Assembly (NCBI GenBank): GCA_938009055.1
Contig: CALLIO010000031.1
Span: forward strand, 1 to 7,279
Length of the DNA stretch: 7,279 nt
Reading direction: 5' to 3'
From: an uncultured Altererythrobacter sp.
GTDB lineage: Bacteria > Pseudomonadota > Alphaproteobacteria > Sphingomonadales > Sphingomonadaceae
Position numbers and translations under genes: made by a program. Of the stretch, positions 1-5,598 are shown piece by piece; positions within the stretch are counted from its first letter, which is position 1, and every line of letters starts with the position of its first letter. The notes below the pieces were generated by a model that was not told the origin of the DNA, searched no databases, and worked only from the letters and a program-made list of their open reading frames with translations.

Positions 1-33
1 CCCTTAGCAGCAAAGGCCCCCAGGGTCGCAAGG

Positions 34-66
34 AAGGCCTCCGACAGCAATGTTGGAGGCCTTTTT
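34..66 (+). terminator. Rho-independent terminator of an upstream gene outside the window
   Basis: A 13 bp stem pairs 34-46 with 51-63, with one G-T wobble (43-54). It is closed by a GCAA tetraloop at 47-50, a GNRA-type stabilising loop. The T-run starts inside the 3' arm and continues through 66 (CTTTTTCTT). The reverse strand has no T-run after the hairpin, so it terminates plus-strand transcription. The gene it serves ends at or before the left edge. A TAG at 5-7 could be its stop codon, but too little is visible to name it. Confidence 0.9.
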
Positions 67-105
67 CTTGGACAAGCCAGTGCAAATTGGGCAAGAGCGC
101 GCGCC

Positions 106-729
106 ATGAATGCCCAAGGCCAAACACCCATCCATTATTCAGCTAAGCCGCGGCTTTGGGCCGGCGCAATCGCGCTGATCGCCTTTGCCGCGCTGGGCGT
201 GCAACCCATGCTGGGCGAAGGAAGTTATCTTGAAAATTTGGCCGGAATGCTGCGCTTCTTCACCATTTGGGGCAATGTCGGCGCGGCGGTGATTATGGCG
301 ATGATTGCGCTGGGCAAAACGCCTTCACACGCAGTGATGGCCGCGCTTGCAACTGCGCTGGCGATCATTGGCGGTATTTATTGGGCGCTTCTGTCAGGCA
401 TCCATCACCCGCAAGGTTTTGATCGGATCACCAACCAGTTCCACCACACGATTGTGCCCCTCGCCGCAATCGCATGGTGGCTGGTTTTCACGCCCAAAGC
501 GCCATCGACCAAAGCGCTGATCCCAATGGTGATGGTCCCGCCGCTGACCTATGGCGCTTTCGCGCTTGTGCTGGGCCAGATGACGGGCTTCTACCCTTAC
601 TTCTTCACTGATCTTCCAGAGCTGGGATGGCCGATGTTTTTGCTGAGCAATGTGCTTTTGGCAGTGTTTTTCGCAGCAACCGGTGCAGGGATGGTGACGG
701 TGAAGAACGCGCTTCAACGCCGCTTCTAG
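106..729 (+). CDS. Pr6Pr family (FAR-17a/AIG1-like) six-helix membrane protein
   Basis: This 207-residue integral membrane protein has about six hydrophobic segments (near 17-35, 47-69, 76-98, 113-129, 137-158 and 172-195). Three family-type motifs are visible: RFFTIWGN at 50-57, FHHTIVP at 112-118 followed by WWLVFTPK, and YPYFFTDLPELGW in the C-terminal third. These match the bacterial Pr6Pr family, distantly related to eukaryotic FAR-17a/AIG1/ADTRP proteins. AIG1 and ADTRP are threonine hydrolases of fatty-acid esters of hydroxy fatty acids, using one Thr and one His. Thr53 and His113 or His114 sit in the comparable places here, so a lipid-ester hydrolase role is possible but inferred. The ATG at 106 has AAGAG 8 nt upstream. 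The gene starts about 40 bp after the upstream terminator and ends 4 bp from the convergent LytTR gene. Physiological role in bacteria is not known to me. Confidence 0.8.
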   Translation: MNAQGQTPIHYSAKPRLWAGAIALIAFAALGVQPMLGEGSYLENLAGMLRFFTIWGNVGAAVIMAMIALGKTPSHAVMAALATALAIIGGIYWALLSGIHHPQGFDRITNQFHHTIVPLAAIAWWLVFTPKAPSTKALIPMVMVPPLTYGAFALVLGQMTGFYPYFFTDLPELGWPMFLLSNVLLAVFFAATGAGMVTVKNALQRRF

Positions 730-733
730 AGCT

Positions 734-1570
734 TCAGATCCAGCCTGCATCCTTCAGCACGCTGACATTCGCACGGCTGACAGGCGCTTCGATCCCGCGC
801 GCCAGCACCAGCTTCACATTGCGCCCCTCGCGCTTCACATCCTCGACCGCGCCGCGCGCCACCCACCAACTGCGATGGGTTGGCAGACCATCCAAACCGT
901 CCAGCTCTTCCATTGCATCGCGCAGCCGCATCAGCACCATCTCGCTGCCCAAGGCCGTGTGAGCGCGCACATAGTGATCCTCCATCTCCAGCGCGATCAA
1001 ATCGCTGCCCAGGGAAGGCGGAAGCCGGTCGAGAAATTTGGACGCGCTCGGCTGAGATGCGGCAGGCGGCGTTTCATCATTGGGTGCCTCGGCCTTGCCA
1101 GCGGGAACCTGCGCCTGCTCTCCGCCGCGCATACTCAAGGCAAAGAACAGCGCCGATATCCCCCCGCCGATAACCAGCACATAGAGGTAAGAGACGAACC
1201 CTTCCTCAAGGCTGGGCCATTGAAATTCGCGGCCCCAAAAGCCCATTGTCCAAACCACCGCAGTCATGGGGAATGTCGCGATCAGGACGGCAAAGAACCA
1301 TAACAGCCACGCAGGCAGATCAAGCGCTCTTTGACCCCAGCCGACCAGAAAGCTCATCGGTGCATAGATCGCATATCCGATCAGCGCGAAGCCGACCCAA
1401 TTCACCAACCGTTGGGCCAAGGGCAGCTCGAAACTGCCAAATGGTCCGATCAGCGCCAGCACCACGCCGATCACGATCATGATCGAAAGGTCGATCACAA
1501 TACGCCGCGCTGCCAGGCGCTTGGGTGGGGCTGCCATTTCGCTCATCTGGGGCGCAATGTGGCGTCCCAT
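734..1570 (-). CDS. Membrane-anchored LytTR-family transcriptional regulator
   Basis: This is a one-component regulator candidate. An N-terminal four-helix membrane domain (about residues 24-43, 55-77, 86-110 and 126-146 from this start) leads through a Pro/Ala-rich cytoplasmic linker (about 150-178) to a C-terminal LytTR DNA-binding domain (about 180-278). LytTR hallmarks are IALEMEDHYVRAHT, MRLRDAMEEL, HRSWWVARGAV and the ending PVSRANVSVLKDAGWI. There is no receiver or kinase domain, so any signal is probably sensed in or near the membrane. I chose the ATG at 1570 because GAAG lies 5 nt upstream. The frame stays open to a GTG at 1591, which lacks a Shine-Dalgarno, and ATGs at 1546 and 1537 are also possible. 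The gene is divergent from the DUF2306 gene and convergent with the Pr6Pr gene. Its targets are unknown; the adjacent membrane-protein genes or its own promoter are the obvious candidates. Confidence 0.85.
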   Translation of the reverse strand: MGRHIAPQMSEMAAPPKRLAARRIVIDLSIMIVIGVVLALIGPFGSFELPLAQRLVNWVGFALIGYAIYAPMSFLVGWGQRALDLPAWLLWFFAVLIATFPMTAVVWTMGFWGREFQWPSLEEGFVSYLYVLVIGGGISALFFALSMRGGEQAQVPAGKAEAPNDETPPAASQPSASKFLDRLPPSLGSDLIALEMEDHYVRAHTALGSEMVLMRLRDAMEELDGLDGLPTHRSWWVARGAVEDVKREGRNVKLVLARGIEAPVSRANVSVLKDAGWI

Positions 1571-1781
1571 TCGCGCTTCGTAAAGTGGCACAAGGGCGGC
1601 AATGCGCGCATTTCACGAAGGCGGGGTGCAACCAGCGCAGGGGCGATTGCGGGCGAATGGGCAGGCGGCATTGTGTGTCTCAACGCAATCAAGCACGAAA
1701 GGCCAGACCATAACATCGCTGACCCTACCCCGCTTCCTCGCCGCTTCATCAGCCAAACCTGCTTTCGACCTGAGCCCCGCG

Positions 1782-2249
1782 ATGCGCACAGTCATCGCGT
1801 TCGCGGCGACGACTATGACGCTGACCGTATTTTATGCAGTGTTTCGCGGGCTAACCGGCATCGCGCCTGACCACCCCGGCATGCGCGAGCTGGCGATCAT
1901 CATTCATGTCGCCACCGTGCTGCCTGCCATTCCGCTTGGCGGCTTTCTGCTGCTCGCCCCCAAAGGAACGCCGCGCCACAAAATGCTCGGCAAAATCTGG
2001 GTCGCTTTGATGGTGACGACGGCGACGGCTGCGATCTTTATCCAGACCAGCGGCAGCTTCAGCTTCATTCATATCTTTGTGCCGATGACTTTTTGGGCGT
2101 CCTACCGCTTGATCGCGACAGCGCGGGCAGGCGATATGAAAGGCCACAAGAAAGAGATCCTCGGGCTTTACCTCGGCGCGCTGATGATCCCCGGAATCGT
2201 CAGCATGGCGCTGCCCGGCCGCTTGATGAATGTCTGGCTGCTGTATTGA
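1782..2249 (+). CDS. DUF2306-type small membrane protein
   Basis: This 155-residue protein has four hydrophobic segments (about 4-21, 37-59, 72-88 and 127-145, with a shorter one near 94-112). The pattern resembles the DUF2306 family: HVATVLPAIPLG at 42-53, PRHKMLGKIWV at 64-74, FSFIHIF at 93-99, RAGDMKGHKKE at 115-125 and a C-terminal PGRLMN. Histidines 42, 66, 97 and 122 fall at or near membrane boundaries. That would suit binding of a cofactor or metal, but this is inference and the family has no firmly assigned function that I know. The frame is open upstream to 1602, but those 60 codons look like non-coding read-through. The ATG at 1782 lies directly before the first helix, with a weak GAG 7 nt upstream. 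The gene is divergent from the LytTR regulator and ends 2 bp from the convergent smr stop. Confidence 0.75.
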   Translation: MRTVIAFAATTMTLTVFYAVFRGLTGIAPDHPGMRELAIIIHVATVLPAIPLGGFLLLAPKGTPRHKMLGKIWVALMVTTATAAIFIQTSGSFSFIHIFVPMTFWASYRLIATARAGDMKGHKKEILGLYLGALMIPGIVSMALPGRLMNVWLLY

Positions 2250-2251
2250 TC

Positions 2252-2842
2252 CTAGCGCCGCCGCTTGAGGACCAGATAGAGCGCGCCCTCGCCCCCGTGG
2301 CGTCGGTGCGCTTTTCTGATGGCAGCGATGTTGGAGGCATGTGGGCCAGCCGCCAGCCAGTCGAGCACTTTGGCCCGGATTGCCCCGCGCCTTTGCCCGC
2401 GATCAGCCGGATCGACAGGTCGCGATTTGCCCGCGATCAACAACACCACCCGCGCGCCCATCATCACCGCTTGGGCAAGCCCGGCATCGAGCCGGTGGTA
2501 CGCACTATCAAGATTATGGCCATGCAGATCGAGCGTCACATCCGGCGCCAGATTGCCGCTGCGAAGTTTCTTCTCCCAACTTCCGTCAAGACCCTCTTGG
2601 CGCGGCCTATCTAGCGTTTCGGCAGCAGGTCTAGGGGGCGTCTCAAGGTATCTAGGGGTTATCTCTGGAGGCACTTTTGGACGGTTCTTGGCGCGATCAG
2701 ACGCCCCCTTGGCAGCCAGATCAGGAGCCTTTTGGGGTATGCTGCGCCCTTCGAACGGGGTCACGCTTTGGGCCAAGTCTGCCCAAGCCTGCGCCTCTTC
2801 CTCGGACAGGCCGCGCGGAACACTGGCAGCGCGCTGCACCAT
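2252..2842 (-). CDS. Smr domain protein (putative endonuclease)
   Basis: This 196-residue protein has a polar, probably disordered N-terminal half (1-100) and a C-terminal Smr domain (about 101-195). Smr landmarks are TLDLHGHNLDSA at 103-114, RVVLLIAGKS at 131-140, RGAIRAKVLDWL at 152-163 and RHGGEGALYLVLKR at 181-194. Smr domains nick or cleave nucleic acid. In E. coli SmrB, a stand-alone relative, the domain cuts mRNA at collided ribosomes. Whether this protein acts on DNA or RNA is not known. The D-x-H of DLHG (Asp105, His107) is present. The HGxG loop of MutS2/SmrB is replaced by AGKS followed by an Arg-rich insertion, a form I associate with alphaproteobacterial members. The start codon overlaps the mltA stop in TAATG, indicating translational coupling in a timA-mltA-smr operon. 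Confidence 0.9.
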   Translation of the reverse strand: MVQRAASVPRGLSEEEAQAWADLAQSVTPFEGRSIPQKAPDLAAKGASDRAKNRPKVPPEITPRYLETPPRPAAETLDRPRQEGLDGSWEKKLRSGNLAPDVTLDLHGHNLDSAYHRLDAGLAQAVMMGARVVLLIAGKSRPVDPADRGQRRGAIRAKVLDWLAAGPHASNIAAIRKAHRRHGGEGALYLVLKRRR

Positions 2843-4044
2843 TATGGGTCGAGGCGGTCGACGCTGCTCTTGGGCAGAAACAGCACAGCTTCGCCGCGCG
2901 CGCTCATCCCGCCAGCGGTCGTGCGCGCATCAGCGCCCGCGCCCCAGAATGTGTCGAAACGGTTCGCGCCCTTGATCGCGCCGCCGGTATCTTGCGCGAT
3001 CCACATGCCATCAGCGCGATTGTTGTCCATGTCGAGCCAGACCGGCGCGCCCAGCGGAACGAAGCGCGGGTCAGCGGCAACCGAACTTTCGCGCCGCACC
3101 GGCACACCCAATGCGCCAAGCGGCCCATCACCCGTCAGCACGCGAAAGAAAATCCAGCTCTTGTTGAGCCGCATCAGCTCTTTGCCATCCGCCGGATTTT
3201 CGCGGATATATTGCATGATCCCCTGCATCGAACCGGCGTATTTGCCCGGCCCTTCGCCCAGCAATCCGCGGTCGCGCATCACGCGCCCAATGCCGACATA
3301 TTCGCGGCCGTTTTGCCCAGCATAGCCGATGCGGATAACCTCGCCATTCATCGTGCGGACGCGGCCAGAGCCCTGGATTTGCAGGAAAAACAATTCAACC
3401 GGATCAGCGGCGTAGGCAAGCTCCAGCCCGCGCCCTGCAAGCGCGCCTTCTTCAATCTCCGCGCGCTCATAATAGGGCACGTGCTCACCCGCTTCATTGG
3501 TTCGGCCAAGCGGCGCGCGGCCCGTGCGTTCAGCCTGCGGCACATCGGCAGGCCATGCGCGCTTCAAATCATCGGGCATGGCATAGATCGGGGTCGAACA
3601 GCCGGTCTGCTTGGTCTTGCAACCGCGAATTTCCGGTTCGAAATAGCCGGTTGCAAAAGCCTCGCCATTGCCGATCACGACGGTTTCGAAATGGGTTGCG
3701 AAGAAATCTTGTGCGCGGCTGGCTGGCCATACTTTGGCCGCATCGCATGATGGTTTCCAGTCAGAACTATAGGTCAGCCCGCTTGCGTCGTCGCGGATCA
3801 GAAGCTTGGGACAGCTTTCGATAAAACTGCCCAATGCGGTTGCTGCATCGCCATCACCAAGGCCCAAAGATTTGATCGAAGGGCCGCGTTTGATACCGGC
3901 AAAGCGCGCGCTTTCCACGTTTGCGTCGGGCGGAGTTACACCGACCTCTGGCCCGCCATCACCATCCGGAATGATCGAACCGCATCCGGCAAGCGCCAAC
4001 GCGCCAGCCAGCAGACCCAAGGATGCGAAGCCTCTTGCCAACAT
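2842..4044 (-). CDS. mltA: Membrane-bound lytic murein transglycosylase A (lipoprotein)
   Basis: MltA cleaves the MurNAc-GlcNAc glycosidic bond of peptidoglycan to give 1,6-anhydro-muropeptides, usually from the periplasmic face of the outer membrane. The 400-residue product begins with a lipoprotein signal peptide ending in the lipobox LAGC, with Cys21 as the lipidated residue. The MltA domain shows TGYFEPE at 132-138, FFLQIQGSGR at 219-228 and YAGQNGREY at 241-249. The C-terminal 3D domain carries its three aspartates: Asp325 (DPRFVPLGAPVW), Asp352 (AQDTGGAIKG) and Asp364 (RFDTFWG). By family knowledge the Asp of the DxGGAIKG motif is catalytic. Four more cysteines (78, 100, 142, 149) could form periplasmic disulfides. 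The ATG has AAAGGGG 10 nt upstream. It lies 85 bp after timA and overlaps smr by one base. Confidence 0.96.
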   Translation of the reverse strand: MLARGFASLGLLAGALALAGCGSIIPDGDGGPEVGVTPPDANVESARFAGIKRGPSIKSLGLGDGDAATALGSFIESCPKLLIRDDASGLTYSSDWKPSCDAAKVWPASRAQDFFATHFETVVIGNGEAFATGYFEPEIRGCKTKQTGCSTPIYAMPDDLKRAWPADVPQAERTGRAPLGRTNEAGEHVPYYERAEIEEGALAGRGLELAYAADPVELFFLQIQGSGRVRTMNGEVIRIGYAGQNGREYVGIGRVMRDRGLLGEGPGKYAGSMQGIMQYIRENPADGKELMRLNKSWIFFRVLTGDGPLGALGVPVRRESSVAADPRFVPLGAPVWLDMDNNRADGMWIAQDTGGAIKGANRFDTFWGAGADARTTAGGMSARGEAVLFLPKSSVDRLDP

Positions 4045-4105
4045 CCCTAAGCGTCCCCTTTGCGATAGTCTTAGAATAGAGCAGGCTTGTCGCCTGATTT
4101 GCCCC

Positions 4106-4136
4106 AGCCCGATTAGCCCTCAGCCCGATTTAGCCT
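4106..4136. repeat. Imperfect tandem duplication across the timA stop codon
   Basis: AGCCCGATTAGCCCT (4106-4120) and AGCCCGATTTAGCCT (4122-4136) lie head to tail with a 16 bp period. The second copy contains the last codons and stop of timA on the minus strand. This looks like a small slippage duplication rather than a functional element. Confidence 0.6.
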
Positions 4137-4816
4137 TCATCCGTCTCGTCGAGGATCCAGTTGGGATTGGCCGCTTTCACATCGCGGCTGAACGTCCACA
4201 CATCGCGGCTTTCAATCGCATCGTTCAGCGAACCAGCGATCACGGTGCCATCCTTATCGCGCGTGACAGCGGCAATATCGGCAACAAACAGCACCGAAAT
4301 GCGGGCGATGCGCCCATCAAGCTCAGCGCGCTGAACGCGGGTTTCTTCGACCCGGACGAGGCGATTGTCGAGCGTTTCACCAGCCGCTTCGCGCGCATCA
4401 ATCGCGCCTGCAAAGCTGGCATAGACATCATCATCGCACAGCTCTTGCAATGTTTCGCGGTCGCCTTCCCAAAAAGCTTCGAGCACCATCGAATAGGCGC
4501 CGTTCGCCCCTTCGAGGAAAGCGGTGAGATCAAACCGGCCATCTGCCGCCGCGATTGCCCGCACGCCGCGCTCAACCCCTGGCAGGGCGTCTTTTACCAC
4601 GGGTGTTTGGGGCGCTGTCGCAGACGGTGTTGCCAATTGCGGCGCATTGGGAGCGCTCTTGCGCTCTGCATCCAGTTCACCAGCCTGATTGTCGCGCTGA
4701 TGCGGCACGCCTTCTTCCTCATGCTCAGCACGCTCGCCCAGCACGGAATAGAGCCGCATGCCCAAAAAGGCCGCGATCATGGCGAGGATGACGATTTCAA
4801 TAATTCCACTATTCAC
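4130..4816 (-). CDS. timA: TimA-like Tim44 domain protein, inner-membrane anchored
   Basis: This 228-residue protein begins with one hydrophobic helix (about residues 4-22, IIEIVILAMIAAFLGMRLY). A charged and then Ala/Pro/Thr-rich linker follows (about 28-85), then a Tim44-like domain (about 88-223) with FDLTAFLEGANGAYSMVLEAF, LCDDDVYASFAGAI and the closing DVWTFSRDV...NPNWILDETDE. Bacterial Tim44-like proteins of alphaproteobacteria (TimA) are inner-membrane proteins related to the mitochondrial import-motor subunit Tim44; their native job is not settled. I start at the GTG at 4816, directly before NSGIIEIVI, where homologs characteristically begin, with GGA about 11 nt upstream. The frame extends to a TTG at 4849, but that would put 11 unlikely residues before the helix. 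It is the first gene of a minus-strand operon with mltA and smr, divergent from secB. Confidence 0.88.
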   Translation of the reverse strand: MNSGIIEIVILAMIAAFLGMRLYSVLGERAEHEEEGVPHQRDNQAGELDAERKSAPNAPQLATPSATAPQTPVVKDALPGVERGVRAIAAADGRFDLTAFLEGANGAYSMVLEAFWEGDRETLQELCDDDVYASFAGAIDAREAAGETLDNRLVRVEETRVQRAELDGRIARISVLFVADIAAVTRDKDGTVIAGSLNDAIESRDVWTFSRDVKAANPNWILDETDEG

Positions 4817-4860
4817 GATTGTGCATTTCCAGTCTGCCGCGAGTCCCAAACCCGCTTGCG

Positions 4861-4889
4861 TTGCCCCTCCGTGCCTTAAATAGGGGCAA
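4861..4889. promoter_or_regulatory. Perfect 8 bp inverted repeat between timA and secB, candidate operator
   Basis: The arms TTGCCCCT (4861-4868) and AGGGGCAA (4882-4889) are exact reverse complements separated by 13 bp, so their centres are 21 bp apart, about two helical turns. That geometry suits a dimeric DNA-binding protein. There is no T-run on either side, so a terminator is unlikely. A weak minus-strand promoter, TTGTTC (4904-4899) N16 TATTTA (4882-4877), would place its -10 element against one arm and upstream of timA. The operator reading is inference from symmetry and position only. Confidence 0.4.
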
Positions 4890-5034
4890 AATACAAATGA
4901 ACAACTGCTTAGCGCCCGCGTGATCGCCTCAATTCATCGCAATTGGATGGTAAAAAGCCAGCGATATTGCGGGGTCGGCGTTGGAGTGCTAGGCGCGCCG
5001 CCAATTCGACATCAATTTACGAAAGACACAACCC

Positions 5035-5556
5035 ATGGCCGATGAAGGCGACGTACTGACCGATCTGGATGGCAATCCAGCCGCACCCAATGGCGCAGAC
5101 AATCAACCCACAGCCGGGATCATCACACAATATGTGAAGGATCTTTCGGTTGAGAACCCCAATGCACCCGCTGTCTATTCATGGGAAGAGCAGCCCAAGA
5201 TCGACCTGCAGTTCAATATCGGTGCGGACAAGGTCAATGAGGAAGTCACCGAGGTTGAGCTTAAGATCAACCTCACAGCGACCTCGGAACAGGGCAATGC
5301 CTATCTGGTTGAGCTGTCTTATTGCGCGCTTGTCGGAATTCGCAATCTGCCTGAAGATCAAGAGCACGCGTTCCTCTTCGCCGAAGCGCCCCGCATCCTC
5401 TTTCCCTTTGCACGCCGGATCGTTGCCGATGCCGTGCGCGATGCAGGCTTCCCGCCGATGATGATGGATCCGATCGACTTCAACGGGCTGTACATGCAGC
5501 AATTGCAAGCCAAGCGCGCGCAAGAAGCAGGCGAAGGCACGCCCGCGACCAATTAG
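5035..5556 (+). CDS. secB: SecB, protein-export chaperone
   Basis: SecB is a cytosolic homotetrameric chaperone that keeps precursor proteins unfolded and delivers them to SecA at the SecYEG translocon. The 173-residue product has an acidic N-terminal extension (1-27) before the conserved core. The core includes QYVKDLSVENPNAP at 32-45, PKIDLQFNI at 54-62, VELKINLTAT at 74-83, AYLVELSYCALVGI at 89-102, the helix EAPRILFPFARRIVADAVRDAG at 117-138, and PPMMMDPIDFNGLY at 140-153. The tail after 160 is variable and charged. The ATG at 5035 lies in CCATGG with only a weak GAAAG upstream. No stronger in-frame start is near, and the N-terminus resembles sphingomonad SecB proteins. It is divergent from timA and followed after 42 bp by murJ on the same strand, probably in one transcript. 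Confidence 0.96.
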   Translation: MADEGDVLTDLDGNPAAPNGADNQPTAGIITQYVKDLSVENPNAPAVYSWEEQPKIDLQFNIGADKVNEEVTEVELKINLTATSEQGNAYLVELSYCALVGIRNLPEDQEHAFLFAEAPRILFPFARRIVADAVRDAGFPPMMMDPIDFNGLYMQQLQAKRAQEAGEGTPATN

Positions 5557-5598
5557 GGCGATTTCGCTTGGGGCTTCGCGCGTGATAGGGCGCTCTTT

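Noticed and set aside
1645..1690. Inverted repeat GATTGCG-N32-CGCAATC between the LytTR and DUF2306 genes, considered as a LytTR site
   Set aside because: LytTR proteins usually bind direct repeats with a GTT-containing core; this is inverted, widely spaced and lacks that core.
1592..1705. Similar strings CACGAAGGC and CACGAAAGGC about 80 bp apart upstream of DUF2306
   Set aside because: Too short, imperfect and not helically meaningful; likely chance.
1602..1781. Sixty-codon in-frame extension upstream of the DUF2306 gene
   Set aside because: The residues are polar and compositionally unlike the rest, no convincing ribosome site precedes 1602, and the ATG at 1782 sits directly before the first membrane helix.
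2677..3750. A 357-codon open frame antisense to smr and mltA
   Set aside because: Its product is low in hydrophobic order, rich in Arg/His/Ala/Pro and shows no domain, while the opposite strand encodes a clear MltA. It is a by-product of GC-rich codon use.
4082..4096. Small hairpin CAGGC-TTGTC-GCCTG between timA and mltA
   Set aside because: Only 5 bp of stem and no T-run on the minus strand, so it is not a convincing terminator within the operon.
3806..4879. A second 357-codon open frame antisense to mltA and timA
   Set aside because: The same length as the previous one is coincidence. It lies opposite clear MltA and TimA domains and has no recognisable motif.
4938..4971. Inverted repeat CGCAAT-N22-ATTGCG upstream of secB
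   Set aside because: Six-base arms with a long spacer are expected by chance in this region, and no promoter elements line up with them.
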